Origin: CAYOWK01 sp964407665
Lineage (GTDB): Bacteria; Pseudomonadota; Alphaproteobacteria; Caulobacterales; Hyphomonadaceae
Assembly: GCA_964407665.1 (NCBI GenBank)
Contig: CAYOWK010000032.1
Location: 1-53,602 of the forward strand
Direction of reading: 5' to 3'
Length of the DNA: 53,602 nt
Shown: positions 25,766 to 33,969 of the stretch, piece by piece
Layout of the letters: each line of letters opens with the position of its first letter
Numbering within the stretch: position 1 is the first letter of the stretch
The notes under the pieces: generated by a model
Database searches by the model: none
What the model saw: the letters and a program-made list of their open reading frames with translations, nothing else
Told to the model about the DNA's origin: nothing
Translations under genes and position numbers: made by a program

Positions 25766-26983
25766 ATGGACAACGTGCTCATCATCGGCGCGGGCGCCGC
25801 CGGTTCGGTCACGGCGCAGAAATGCGCCATGAACCGCGACGTCTTCAAGACGATCACGCTGGCCTCCCGCCGCATCGAAAGCTGCGAGAAGGTCCAGAAG
25901 CTCTGCAAGACGCCGATCGACATCGCCCAGGTCGACGCCGACGACGTCAAGGCGACCGTCAAGCTGCTGAAGAAGGTCAAGCCGGACCTCGTCATCAACA
26001 TGGCGCTGCCCTACCAGGATCTGCCGATCATGGACGCCTGCCTTGAGGCTGGCGTGCACTACATGGACACCGCCAACTACGAGCCGCGCGACGAGGCCAA
26101 GTTCACGTACAAATGGCAGTGGCCGTACCACAAGCCGTACAAGGAAGCCGGGATCATGGCGATCCTCGGTTGCGGCTTCGACCCCGGCCAGTCCAACATC
26201 TACTGCAAGTACGCGCAGGAATACCTGTTCGACGAGATCGAGACGATCGACATCGTCGACTGCAACGCCGGCGATCACGGTCAGGGCTTCGCCACCAACT
26301 TCAACCCGGAGATCAACCTCCGGGAGGTGACCCAGCGCGGCAAGTACTGGAAGGAAGGCAAGTGGATCGAGATCGATCCGCTGTCGATCTCCTGCATGGT
26401 CGACTACCCCGAAGTCGGCCCGCGCAAGTCCTACCTGATCTACCACGAGGAAGAGGAAAGCCTCGTCAAGCACATCAAGGGCCTGAAGCAGATCCGCTTC
26501 TGGATGACCTTCGGCGACAACTACATCAAGCACCTCGACGTGCTGGTCGGCGTCGGCATGACGCGCATCGATCCGGTGATGTACAAGGGCAATCCGGTGA
26601 TCCCGATCGAGTTCCTGAAGGAGCTCCTGCCGCCGCCGTCCTCGCTCGGCGAGAACTACACCGGCAAGACGTCCATCGGCGTGATCTTCAAGGGTACGAA
26701 GAACGGCAAGACGAAGCGTTCGATGATCTACAACGTCTCCGACCACGCCGAGGCGTGGAAGGAAGTCAGCGCGCAGGCCGTCTCCTACACCACGGGCGTG
26801 CCACCCGTCGTCGGAGCCATGATGCTTTTCCAGGGCCACTGGCCCGCGAAGGGCGGGGTGTTCAACGTGGAGCAGCTGCCGTCCAAGCCGTTCATGGACG
26901 AGATCGCCAAACAGGGCCTCCCGTGGCACGTCATCGACCTGAAGGTCTCGGACCAGAAAGAGCTGTTCGCGGTGAAGACGTAG
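25766..26983 (+). CDS. Carboxynorspermidine/carboxyspermidine dehydrogenase
   Basis: This saccharopine-dehydrogenase-family enzyme condenses aspartate semialdehyde with putrescine or diaminopropane and reduces the imine with NADPH, giving carboxyspermidine or carboxynorspermidine. The 405-residue protein has the Rossmann motif IIGAGAAGSV at residues 6-15, ASRRIESCEKV (NADPH side), VINMALPYQDLPIMDACLEA, LGCGFDPGQSNIYCKYA, and TFGDNYIKHLDVLVGVGM, all typical of this subgroup rather than of lysine-pathway enzymes. The matching decarboxylase is at 32762 and ornithine decarboxylase at 39395, so the window holds the route from ornithine to spermidine. It is a single gene with repeats downstream. 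Confidence 0.93.
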   Translation: MDNVLIIGAGAAGSVTAQKCAMNRDVFKTITLASRRIESCEKVQKLCKTPIDIAQVDADDVKATVKLLKKVKPDLVINMALPYQDLPIMDACLEAGVHYMDTANYEPRDEAKFTYKWQWPYHKPYKEAGIMAILGCGFDPGQSNIYCKYAQEYLFDEIETIDIVDCNAGDHGQGFATNFNPEINLREVTQRGKYWKEGKWIEIDPLSISCMVDYPEVGPRKSYLIYHEEEESLVKHIKGLKQIRFWMTFGDNYIKHLDVLVGVGMTRIDPVMYKGNPVIPIEFLKELLPPPSSLGENYTGKTSIGVIFKGTKNGKTKRSMIYNVSDHAEAWKEVSAQAVSYTTGVPPVVGAMMLFQGHWPAKGGVFNVEQLPSKPFMDEIAKQGLPWHVIDLKVSDQKELFAVKT

Positions 26984-27003
26984 TCTTCACGTTCCCCACA
27001 CCT

Positions 27004-27097
27004 GTCATTCCGGGCGCGGCAAAGCCGCGACCCGGAATCCAGTGGCGATGGATGGGGACTGGATTCCGGATAGCTGCTGCGCAGCTTCCGGAATGAC
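27004..27097. repeat. Compound palindromic repeat element
   Basis: Outer arms 27004-27013 and 27088-27097 are perfect 10-base inverted repeats. Inside are two smaller hairpins and a second inverted pair around 27032-27042/27059-27069. Its right part, 27059-27088, recurs exactly at 27742-27771. It sits between the carboxynorspermidine dehydrogenase gene and a compositionally distinct ORF. Confidence 0.7.
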
Positions 27098-27189
27098 TTT
27101 TCCAAACACGTCCAGTCCTCGATTGAGTTCGGTCGCCATTCTGCTACTCAGGCGACACACCAGTTGGCCGCCTGCGAGCGGTCTGATGC

Positions 27190-27642
27190 ATGAAGGCGAT
27201 ATGCCGTTCTAACCGCCTGTCCGAGCTGTTGCTGACGGGTGTCCACCGCGAACAACTTGAGTTGATGTTCCCCGCAGGCGCTGAGCCAAGCTGGGAAGCG
27301 CAACCCGGCCGTCTCTACAGTGTCTATGCGTTGAAGATCATACGCGGCTGCCCATTCTATTTTGTGCAGCGGACTTCGCGTTGGCCAGACGAGTTGCTCT
27401 GGGGATACATTCCTTCTCTGTGCTTTGAGATCATAGATGATCGACCTTCCTCTCACTGGCGCTTTTCATCGAAGGTGATTGAGTTCGCGACGGGCTGGGG
27501 CCGGAACGAAATCATCGTGACCCGGCTAGAACCGGAACTCTTTCGCGAGCCACACTTCCTGTCGAACCTGGTAGGCATGAGGAAGGAGGATGTGGCCGCC
27601 ATGACCACGCTTGCTGCCTCCATGGATGTCGAATTCAGTTGA
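27190..27642 (+). CDS. Hypothetical protein between direct repeats
   Basis: The 150-residue protein is soluble and rich in Trp, Phe and Arg, with stretches such as YFVQRTSRWPDELLWGYIPS and SSKVIEFATGWGRNEIIV. I recognise no family; the pattern suggests a compact alpha/beta protein. GC content and codon use (many T- and A-ending codons) differ from neighbours, suggesting acquisition. It is flanked by a full palindromic element (27004-27097) and a partial copy (27742-27771) in direct orientation. Confidence 0.6.
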   Translation: MKAICRSNRLSELLLTGVHREQLELMFPAGAEPSWEAQPGRLYSVYALKIIRGCPFYFVQRTSRWPDELLWGYIPSLCFEIIDDRPSSHWRFSSKVIEFATGWGRNEIIVTRLEPELFREPHFLSNLVGMRKEDVAAMTTLAASMDVEFS

Positions 27643-27741
27643 AGAAAACGGCCGTTGCCCTGAACTGGCGACGCAGCGCCATGGATACTGTGCCTTGCTG
27701 CCCCATGTGGTCGTGACCCTGGCCTGACCGGCGGCGGCGGT

Positions 27742-27780
27742 CTGGATTCCGGATAGCTGCTGCGCAGCTTCTGGAGTGCC
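27742..27780. repeat. Partial copy of the palindromic element
   Basis: Positions 27742-27771 are identical to 27059-27088, a 30-base direct repeat, and the match degrades afterwards. Only the right half of the element is present. It lies at the 3' edge of the minus-strand Uma2 gene. Confidence 0.75.
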
Positions 27781-27793
27781 AGCTCGTGGGGCG

Positions 27794-28351
27794 TCAGACC
27801 AGCAACTCAGCCAGCCTGATCTCCAGGCCCGTCAGCAGGGACGGCAACAGCGGCGTCTCGAACGCCACCGGCGCAGCGGGCCATTCGCCATCGAGACGGT
27901 GGACATGAACCACCCGCGCCTCGGGCTCGATCACCCAGTATTCGCGCACGCCGTGCTCGCGATAGACGCGGGCCTTGAGGCCGAGGTCGTGGGCCTTCGA
28001 GGATACCGCGATCTCGATCAGGAGCAGGACGTCCGGACCGCGCTGTTCGGAGGCCCGGCGCCCGTCGCGGCTGTATATCCAGAAGTCCGGGTCAGGGGAG
28101 TTGGTGTCCGACAGCTTCAATGTGCCATCGCAAACGACGCCAAACTCAGCTCCCAGGTTCTGGATCAGAAACCGGGTCAGCTCGACCTTCAACTCAAGAT
28201 GCAGGTCCCCCTCGGCCGGCATGGCGTAGATCTCCCCCTCGATCAGCTCCACGTCGCCATCGCCAAACATCCCCTCCGCCTGCATGTGCAGCACGTCGTC
28301 CAGCGTAAAGCGGATGCGTTCCGGAGCTTGAGGGCGGACCAGCATGTTCAT
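27794..28351 (-). CDS. Uma2 family (DUF820) putative endonuclease
   Basis: Uma2/DUF820 proteins have a PD-(D/E)XK nuclease-like fold; they are most abundant in cyanobacteria and their role is unsettled. The 185-residue protein carries the family blocks FTLDDVLHMQAEG, VELIEGEIYAMPAEGDLH, the acidic SPDPDFWIY, and the core VLLLIEIAVSSKAHDLGLKARVYREHGVREYWVIEP (quoted in parts: LLLIEIAVSS and EYWVIEPE). Predicted metal ligands Glu (family E-L/I-x-x-G-E), Asp and Glu are all present. No antitoxin-like partner is adjacent. It is a single gene divergent from a GST. Confidence 0.9.
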   Translation of the reverse strand: MNMLVRPQAPERIRFTLDDVLHMQAEGMFGDGDVELIEGEIYAMPAEGDLHLELKVELTRFLIQNLGAEFGVVCDGTLKLSDTNSPDPDFWIYSRDGRRASEQRGPDVLLLIEIAVSSKAHDLGLKARVYREHGVREYWVIEPEARVVHVHRLDGEWPAAPVAFETPLLPSLLTGLEIRLAELLV

Positions 28352-28408
28352 GGGGCGAGCCTACCATCGGGCGGATGACGAATCGAGAGCACAGAGTCGC
28401 GTTTGTCC

Positions 28409-28518
28409 GTCATCCCGCACGCAGGCGCGCAGCGCCGTAGATGCGGGATCCGGCGGCGGGCGAAGGTGGTCGTTTCCGGATCCCGCATCTACGCCCTTCG
28501 GGCTTCGTGCGGGATGAC
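28409..28518. repeat. Palindromic intergenic repeat
   Basis: The outer arms, 28409-28421 and 28506-28518, are a perfect 13-base inverted repeat. A second inverted pair, around 28437-28452 and 28477-28493, lies inside, giving a long cruciform-capable element between the divergent Uma2 and GST genes. Confidence 0.7.
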
Positions 28519-28570
28519 GTGACGCCGATAAGGCGGATAGTGTGGCTGAGACACCCGAGGACCCCACAGC

Positions 28571-29206
28571 ATGATCCAGCTTTACCACTGCCAGGGCGCC
28601 CGCTCGCTCCGTCCGATCTGGGCTCTGGAGGAGATGGGGCTGGCTTATGAGCCGGTGTTCCTGCCGTTTCCGCCCCGTGCGAAGGCGCGCGAGTATCTCG
28701 AGATCAATCCGCTCGGCACCATTCCATTCATGATCGACGGCGATGCCCGGATGACGGAGTCGTCCGGCATCTGCCTTTACCTCACCACCACCTGCGGCCC
28801 GACGCCGCTGGCGCTGACGCCGGGCGAGGCCGACTATCCGGCCTTTCTCAACTGGCTGTTCTTCTCCGACGCCACGCTGACGTTTCCGCAGACGCTGGTG
28901 CTGCGCTACCGCCAGCTCGAGCCGCCCGAGCGCCGCGCGGCGCAGGCGGCGGACGACTACGAGAAATGGTTCTACGGACGGCTCAAGGCTGTCGAAGCTG
29001 CGCTGGAGGGTCGCGAGTGGCTCTGCGGCGGACGCTTCACCATCGCCGACATCGCCATCGGCTATGCGCTCTGGCTGGGCGACGAGGTGGTCGGCCTTGG
29101 CGGCGGCTATGGCCCCAACGTGCGCGCCTACCTCGACCGCTGCCGTGCCCGCCCCGGCTTCCAGCGCGCGCTGGCCGTCGACGGGCAGGCGCCCGGCTGG
29201 AAGTAG
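28571..29206 (+). CDS. Glutathione S-transferase
   Basis: The 211-residue protein has the N-terminal thioredoxin-like domain of GSTs (MIQLYHCQGARSLRPIWALE, then EINPLGTIPFMIDGDARMTESSGICLYL with the glutathione-binding E-S pair) and a helical C-terminal domain with LCGGRFTIADIAIGYALWL. The S-R-L/S motif near the first strand suggests a serine-type active site. Substrate unknown. The methyltransferase gene starts 17 bases after its stop, so the two are probably co-transcribed. Confidence 0.92.
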   Translation: MIQLYHCQGARSLRPIWALEEMGLAYEPVFLPFPPRAKAREYLEINPLGTIPFMIDGDARMTESSGICLYLTTTCGPTPLALTPGEADYPAFLNWLFFSDATLTFPQTLVLRYRQLEPPERRAAQAADDYEKWFYGRLKAVEAALEGREWLCGGRFTIADIAIGYALWLGDEVVGLGGGYGPNVRAYLDRCRARPGFQRALAVDGQAPGWK

Positions 29207-29223
29207 GATCTGGACGTGACGCC

Positions 29224-29931
29224 ATGAGCGACTGGGATGACTCCGCAAGCGCATGGATCGCCAGTCAGGGCGAGCATGGCGACAAGGGCCGCCGCTACGT
29301 GCTCGACCGCTGCATGCGCGAGCGCATCGAAGGGCGTGGGCGTGCCCGCGCGCTCGATGTCGGCTGCGGGGAAGGGCGCCTCTGCCGGATGATGCGCAGC
29401 TGGGGCGTGGCGGAGACCACCGGCATCGATCCCACCCGCGCCCTGCTGGAGCATGCCCGGACGCTGGACACCAACAGCCAGTACGACGAAGGCGTCGCCG
29501 AGGCGCTGCCCTATGCGGACGCTGCGTTCGATCTCGTCGTCAGCTGCCTCTCCCTCATCGACATTCCGGATTTCCGCACCGCCATCGCGGAGATGGCGCG
29601 CGTGCTCGCGCCCGGCGGCGCGCTGGTGATCGCCAACCTGACGCCGATGGCGACAACGGCGGGCCCGCGCTGGGTGCGCGACCTGTTCGGCGGCCGCTCC
29701 CATTTCGGCGTCGATGACTACATGGACGAGAGCAGCAAGTGGGAGGAGTGGCGCGGCATCCGCATCCAGAACTTCCACCGCCCGCTGTCGGCCTACATGC
29801 AGGCGTTTCTGGCGAACGGCCTCCAGCTGGCCCACTTCGACGAGCCGATGCCCGACGGCGGCGACCCCGCCTGGATCGCGCTGCAGCGGCGCGTTCCGTG
29901 GTTCGTGGTGATGGAGTGGCGCAAGCCCTGA
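29224..29931 (+). CDS. Class I SAM-dependent methyltransferase
   Basis: The 235-residue protein has motif I ALDVGCGEGRLCRMM at about residues 42-56, an acidic strand end in TGIDPTRALLEHA, EGVAEALPYADAAFDLVVS (motif II/III region) and ARVLAPGGALVIANL. This is the layout of UbiE/COQ5-like small-molecule methyltransferases. The start at 29224 was chosen because the SAM domain begins shortly after it and upstream codons overlap the GST gene. Substrate unknown. Confidence 0.87.
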   Translation: MSDWDDSASAWIASQGEHGDKGRRYVLDRCMRERIEGRGRARALDVGCGEGRLCRMMRSWGVAETTGIDPTRALLEHARTLDTNSQYDEGVAEALPYADAAFDLVVSCLSLIDIPDFRTAIAEMARVLAPGGALVIANLTPMATTAGPRWVRDLFGGRSHFGVDDYMDESSKWEEWRGIRIQNFHRPLSAYMQAFLANGLQLAHFDEPMPDGGDPAWIALQRRVPWFVVMEWRKP

Positions 29932-30029
29932 CGCCGCGCCGTGATCCGGTATCGGCTGTTTCCTCGCCTTAACAGGTAGAAGGGCCGTGCAGGATGCACG
30001 CGTCCACCTGCTTGAGGAAGACAACTCCA

Positions 30030-30422
30030 ATGACCGTGCGCGTAAGCGGACATGTATCGGCGGTTCGCAAGGCCGTCTGGATCGGGCTGCTTGTGGTGTT
30101 CTCCGCCATCCTGTTCACGGTGGGCTGGTTCCGGATGTTCCTGAACGACACGCCGCCGGTCCTGCCTGCACTCGGCTTCAACCTGGGCGCAGCGCTGGTG
30201 ATGTGGGGGATCATCGTGCTGGCCGTGCGCCCGCGTCTCAGCTTCCCGTGGTCGCTGGTGGTGCTGGTGACGGCGGGCAGCCTCGCCATCCTCTACGGAG
30301 CCTGGCGCACGGGCGCGGTGCTGGACGGCGGGTCGATGGTGAACCCCGCGCGCGAGATGGCGCTTGAGGCGGCGGTCCCTGACGAGCCGGCCTATGTAAA
30401 CCCCTCGCGCGCCGCAGAATAA
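30030..30422 (+). CDS. Hypothetical membrane protein
   Basis: From the ATG at 30030, preceded by a TGAGGAAG ribosome binding site, this is a 130-residue protein with three hydrophobic segments (VWIGLLVVFSAILFTVGWF, LGFNLGAALVMWGIIVLAV, LVVLVTAGSLAILYGAW) and a short acidic C-terminus. A start 36 bases upstream is open but lacks this site. No family recognised. A bidirectional hairpin terminator follows. Confidence 0.7.
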   Translation: MTVRVSGHVSAVRKAVWIGLLVVFSAILFTVGWFRMFLNDTPPVLPALGFNLGAALVMWGIIVLAVRPRLSFPWSLVVLVTAGSLAILYGAWRTGAVLDGGSMVNPAREMALEAAVPDEPAYVNPSRAAE

Positions 30423-30427
30423 CGAAA

Positions 30428-30457
30428 CGGCCCCCGATCCGTATCGACCGGGGGCCG
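30428..30457. terminator. Bidirectional hairpin terminator
   Basis: A perfect 8-base stem (30428-30435 with 30450-30457) separates two convergent genes, the membrane protein ending at 30422 and the small protein ending at 30463. There is no long T-run, so its strength is uncertain. Confidence 0.6.
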
Positions 30458-30462
30458 CCTCG

Positions 30463-30741
30463 CTACTTCGGTGCGGGCTTGGTGTCGTGCTGGTTCTGGA
30501 GCGGAGGCGGCGGGCCGATAGGGGTGCGCCGAAGCTCTGCTGACTGCTGCGTGGCGGGCTTCTCCTCGGGCGTCACTCCGCCAGCCTGGGTCTGGGACTG
30601 CCCGCCCTGGCCGGACTGCTGCTGCTTGCTGCTGCGTTGAGATGCATGGTTGGCGTCCGCAGCCGCCTGCATCTGCGCCGCAGTCCGGGCGTTGGCGCTC
30701 GAAGGGGCTGCAGCGTCTTTATGTATGGGGGAATCGGCCAT
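30463..30741 (-). CDS. Small hydrophilic protein
   Basis: This 92-residue protein is almost entirely low-complexity: Ala-, Gln- and Pro-rich, with ANARTAAQMQAAADANHAS, a Gln-rich centre and a C-terminal TPIGPPPPLQNQHD. It is predicted to be disordered. No family recognised. The 35-40 bases around its start codon closely match those of the small gene at 31044, implying a shared regulatory or leader sequence. It is the last of three small minus-strand genes in a row. Confidence 0.5.
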   Translation of the reverse strand: MADSPIHKDAAAPSSANARTAAQMQAAADANHASQRSSKQQQSGQGGQSQTQAGGVTPEEKPATQQSAELRRTPIGPPPPLQNQHDTKPAPK

Positions 30742-30840
30742 GGAAGCGGCCTTTCATGTGCGCGAGGATCAGGGAGGATCCCCAAGCCGCCCAAATCAAA
30801 GGTGGGGCTGATGGGGGGCGTTACAACCGCCGGACCCCAT

Positions 30841-31044
30841 TTAAGCCGCAGCAGGCCAACCGGACGCGCGTTCTGCAACCAGCGCCTCGCGGGGATCAGG
30901 ATCTGGCCTGGCCTGCTCCATCTCGGACACATGGCTCCAGTGCCGGGCGGGGATGCCGAACCGGGTGTCAGCTTCGCCGATCGTGTTCCGCGCATCGCGG
31001 TAGCGGTCGTCGGAATGCGGATTTTCAGGAGGGATGGCGGCCAT
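30841..31044 (-). CDS. Small hydrophilic protein
   Basis: From the ATG at 31044 this is a 67-residue acidic protein with several His, Asp and Arg residues (NPHSDDRYRDARNTIGEADT, FGIPARHWSHVSEMEQARPD). An in-frame upstream extension of 19 residues falls in the leader shared with the neighbouring small gene, so the shorter form is preferred. No family recognised. It lies between two other tiny minus-strand genes. Confidence 0.5.
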   Translation of the reverse strand: MAAIPPENPHSDDRYRDARNTIGEADTRFGIPARHWSHVSEMEQARPDPDPREALVAERASGWPAAA

Positions 31045-31155
31045 GATGGTGGCCTTTCGTGCGCGCGAGACCGGCGGATGATCCGCAAATCGCGCGCGCA
31101 AGCCATGCGCCCGGTCTCATCCGATAGCAATGCACCGGACTGCAATGGACAGGCG

Positions 31156-31191
31156 TACGGATGGGCCGCCAGCACGGGCGATCCATCCGTA
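31156..31191 (-). terminator. Hairpin downstream of the small basic protein
   Basis: A perfect 9-base stem (31156-31164 with 31183-31191) lies 16 bases past the stop codon of the minus-strand gene at 31208, where a terminator would be expected. The T-run is weak. Confidence 0.5.
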
Positions 31192-31207
31192 TGTCTTTCG
31201 TGTCTTC

Positions 31208-31378
31208 CTACTCTTTTGGCGCGGTGAGCGATCCACGGTCGCCGGGCCGGCGGCCATTGGCGTTGATCGCCATCTGCTGGCGGCGGTTGGCTTCGCTCGC
31301 GAGCTGGGCGGCGGTCGGCTTCTTCTCACGCACCTCGCGTGTGCGCTTCGAAGAGGACGACTTGGGGGGAGTGGACAT
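31208..31378 (-). CDS. Small basic protein
   Basis: This 56-residue protein is strongly basic and polar (SSSSKRTREVREKKPTAAQL, then ASEANRRQQMAINANGRRPG), with one predicted helix in the middle. GGAG lies 6-9 bases before the ATG at 31378. The charge pattern fits a nucleic-acid-associated or disordered small protein, but no family is recognised. Confidence 0.5.
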   Translation of the reverse strand: MSTPPKSSSSKRTREVREKKPTAAQLASEANRRQQMAINANGRRPGDRGSLTAPKE

Positions 31379-31477
31379 GCAGTCTCCAGGCGCGGGCCAC
31401 GGGGACATCCCGAAGGCGGCGCGCCTGCCCCTCGTGGGCCCTTGGCGGCAGATTAGCAACCTCACCGCCAGAAGCGG

Positions 31478-32542
31478 CTACTCGCCCCGGTTCTCGCCAC
31501 CCGTCTGCGACTTGCCCTCGCGGTCGTTCTTGCGGCCGCCCGACAGGATATTCTGGATGCCGTAATTGCCTTCGTGGCAGGCAAATTCGTAAAGCGGCGC
31601 ATCCAGCTTCACGAGCGGCATCTCCGCCTTGATGACGCTGGAATAGACTGCCGGATCGTGGATCTCGAAGGCGTAGAGGATCTGGCGGTCGGAGATGCGG
31701 GTGAAGCGCTCCGTGATGCTGCCGTCCTTCGACAGGAAGATGCCCGTCGCGGTGCGCTGGTCGGCGTTGATGTGGCGGGTCTCCACCACCAGCGTGTCGC
31801 CCTCCCAGCGAGCGACGCTGTCCCCCATCCACTGCTCGACGCCGTCCTTGCGGTGCTCGCCGCCGATGCGGGCGATGCGGGTGTCGTGGATCATCTCTGA
31901 CATCAGCATGAAGTGGTCGGGCGTCTGCACGATCTGGAAGTTGTTGTTGTAGAGATACTGGCCCAGCGGGGGCCCCGCGTTGCCGATGATGATGCACCGT
32001 TCGGATAGGCCGCGCTCCTCCGGGTTGTCGAAGCCGGTGCCACGGCGGCGCGGCGTGGCGGCGCGCAGCTTGCGGCCCGCCTCGGTCATCGCCGGCATCT
32101 TGCCGTTCTCGGGGAAGACGATGAAGGACGACCGCAGCTCGCCATTGATGTTGGCCACAGCGGCGCCCGGATCGGTGTAGGCGACGTCGTAATTGCCGAC
32201 CGGGGGCAGGGGCTTGCCGGCTTCGGGCTTGCCCTCGTTGGGATCGACGAAGGACGACTGCGTTTTCATGCGGACGTTGAAGAGGTCCTTGCCCTCCATC
32301 TGGTCGGCCTGTTCCCGGGTCAGCACCAGGGGATAACCCTCCGGCCGCTCCAGCTTGGTCACCGATGCGTTGGACCAGACGCCCTGCAGATCAGGCTTTC
32401 CCGCCGACGTGCGCGGCGCCTGCCATGTGGCGGAGGCTGCTGGCTCGGGGGCCGACTGGGCGGCGGCCAGCGGGGACCACAGCGCGGTAGCGGCCAGCAC
32501 TGCGGCAATCGCGGACATCCGTGCGGGTGGGTGCAGCGTCAT
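31478..32542 (-). CDS. Secreted hypothetical protein
   Basis: The 354-residue protein has a signal peptide (residues 1-29, AVLAATALWSPLAAAQS) and then APRTSAGKPDLQGVWSNASV, a motif I associate with a family of large periplasmic proteins of unknown function in Sphingomonadales, Caulobacterales and Acidobacteria. Other conserved-looking blocks are GLSERCIIIGNAGPP, NNNFQIVQTPDHFMLMSEMI, DSVARWEGDTLVVETRHIN and the C-terminal CHEGNYGIQNILSG. A second ATG eight codons in is possible. No enzyme motif can be assigned. The open frame continues upstream to 33601, but that is a shadow of the decarboxylase gene. Confidence 0.8.
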   Translation of the reverse strand: MTLHPPARMSAIAAVLAATALWSPLAAAQSAPEPAASATWQAPRTSAGKPDLQGVWSNASVTKLERPEGYPLVLTREQADQMEGKDLFNVRMKTQSSFVDPNEGKPEAGKPLPPVGNYDVAYTDPGAAVANINGELRSSFIVFPENGKMPAMTEAGRKLRAATPRRRGTGFDNPEERGLSERCIIIGNAGPPLGQYLYNNNFQIVQTPDHFMLMSEMIHDTRIARIGGEHRKDGVEQWMGDSVARWEGDTLVVETRHINADQRTATGIFLSKDGSITERFTRISDRQILYAFEIHDPAVYSSVIKAEMPLVKLDAPLYEFACHEGNYGIQNILSGGRKNDREGKSQTGGENRGE

Positions 32543-32761
32543 GAGTGTCTCCCCGGCGGACGGCGCACGTCTGTGTGTGCGTCCGGTTCGCTCTGTTGTC
32601 ATTCTTATACGCCAAACTGCCCCGAACCCGGCGGTGTCACAAGCGCAGGGACCGCCACGTTTTGTTGAGAGAGCCTTCCGCCAACGGCAAGGTGCGCCTT
32701 GTTCCGCACCCCGCCTGCCTCTAAATGCGCGCAACGCCGATGCACAGGCGGGAGACCTGAC

Positions 32762-33913
32762 ATGAGCCACGCCATTCCCGCCGGAATCGCCACGCCCGCC
32801 TACGTCATTGATGTTGCGAAGCTGAAGGCCAACATGGCCACAGCCGCCCGCGTGCGCCGCGAGGCGGGCGCAAAGGTGCTGTTGGCCACCAAGGCCTTCG
32901 CGATGCCCGCCGCGTTCCCCTTCATGGCGCCGTATCTCGACGGCACCACGGCCTCCGGCCTCTACGAAGCGAAGTTGGCGCACGAGACGTTCGCGCCGGG
33001 TGAGGGCAAGGAAGTCCACTGCTATTCGCCCGCCTACACCGACGACGAACTGGCGGGCCTCGAAGGCGTCGCCCACCACGTCTACTTCAACTCCGGGCGC
33101 CAGCTCGCGAAGTACCGCGAGAAGGCGGCAGCCCAGGGCCACTCCATCGGCCTGCGCATCAATCCCGGCTTCTCCAACGCCACGCTGGGCGGCGACCTCT
33201 ACAACCCCACCGCCCCCAACTCCCGCTTCGGCGAAGTCGCGGGCGAGCTCTCCAGCGTCGACTGGTCGGGCGTCCACACGCTGCATGCGCACGCGTTGTG
33301 CGAGAGCTTCCACGACGGCTCGGCCGGCCTGATCGAACAGGTGGGCCGCGACTTCGGCGACTATGTGCGCCAGGTGAAAGCGGTGAATTTCGGCGGCGGC
33401 CACTTCCTCAACAAGCCCGGCTATGACGTGGAGAAGCTGATCGCGGCGCTGGCGGCGTTCAAACGCGAGTTCGGCGTCGAAACCTATATCGAGCCCGGCG
33501 GCGGCCTGGTGGTTGACGCCGGCTGGATGGTCTCGACCGTCGTGGACCTGCACCGCAACGGCGCCGATCTCGCGATCATGGACGCCTCCGCCTCCTGCCA
33601 CATGCCGGACGTTCTCGAAGTCCCCTACACCCCACGCATCACCGGCGCTGGCTCACCGGGCGAGAAGGCCCACGACTACATCCTCGGCGGCAAGACCTGC
33701 ATGACCGGCGACGTCATCGGCGCCTACTCCTTTGACGCCCCGCTGCAACCCGGCGACCGCGTCGTCTTCGAGGACATGGCGCAATACTCCTTCGTGAAGA
33801 ACACCACCTTCAACGGCGCACCCCTGCCAGACCTCGCCCTCCTGCATGAGGACGGGCGCTATGAGGTCGTGAAGCGCTTCGGGTATTCCGATTTTGCGGA
33901 GCGGTTGGGGTAG
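32762..33913 (+). CDS. nspC: Carboxynorspermidine decarboxylase
   Basis: NspC is a PLP-dependent fold type III decarboxylase that removes the carboxyl group of carboxynorspermidine or carboxyspermidine to give norspermidine or spermidine. The 383-residue protein has the PLP lysine at residue 44 (VLLATKAFAM), the barrel blocks GLRINPGFSNA and TLHAHALCESFHD, NFGGGHFLNKPGYD, EPGGGLVVDAGW, and the C-terminal catalytic Cys in GGKTCMTGDVIG. The start at 32762 gives the usual N-terminus. It is separated by about 5.8 kb from its dehydrogenase partner and by about 4.3 kb from the end of the ornithine decarboxylase gene. Confidence 0.94.
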   Translation: MSHAIPAGIATPAYVIDVAKLKANMATAARVRREAGAKVLLATKAFAMPAAFPFMAPYLDGTTASGLYEAKLAHETFAPGEGKEVHCYSPAYTDDELAGLEGVAHHVYFNSGRQLAKYREKAAAQGHSIGLRINPGFSNATLGGDLYNPTAPNSRFGEVAGELSSVDWSGVHTLHAHALCESFHDGSAGLIEQVGRDFGDYVRQVKAVNFGGGHFLNKPGYDVEKLIAALAAFKREFGVETYIEPGGGLVVDAGWMVSTVVDLHRNGADLAIMDASASCHMPDVLEVPYTPRITGAGSPGEKAHDYILGGKTCMTGDVIGAYSFDAPLQPGDRVVFEDMAQYSFVKNTTFNGAPLPDLALLHEDGRYEVVKRFGYSDFAERLG

Positions 33914-33969
33914 GGGCCCGGCAATCACCGACGGCCTATCCTGGAGCTTTCGCCTGTCGCCGCCTGAGG

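Noticed and set aside
27794..28351. Uma2 protein as a toxin-antitoxin or defence component
   Set aside because: No partner antitoxin, methylase, ATPase or other defence gene is adjacent, and the family's role is unsettled.
31117..31329. 70-residue Arg/Ser-rich minus-strand frame
   Set aside because: It runs through the 56-codon small gene and its terminator hairpin in another frame, and has no supporting signal.
32543..33601. N-terminal extension of the secreted hypothetical protein
   Set aside because: It overlaps the decarboxylase gene antisense; the signal peptide at 32542 sets the real start.
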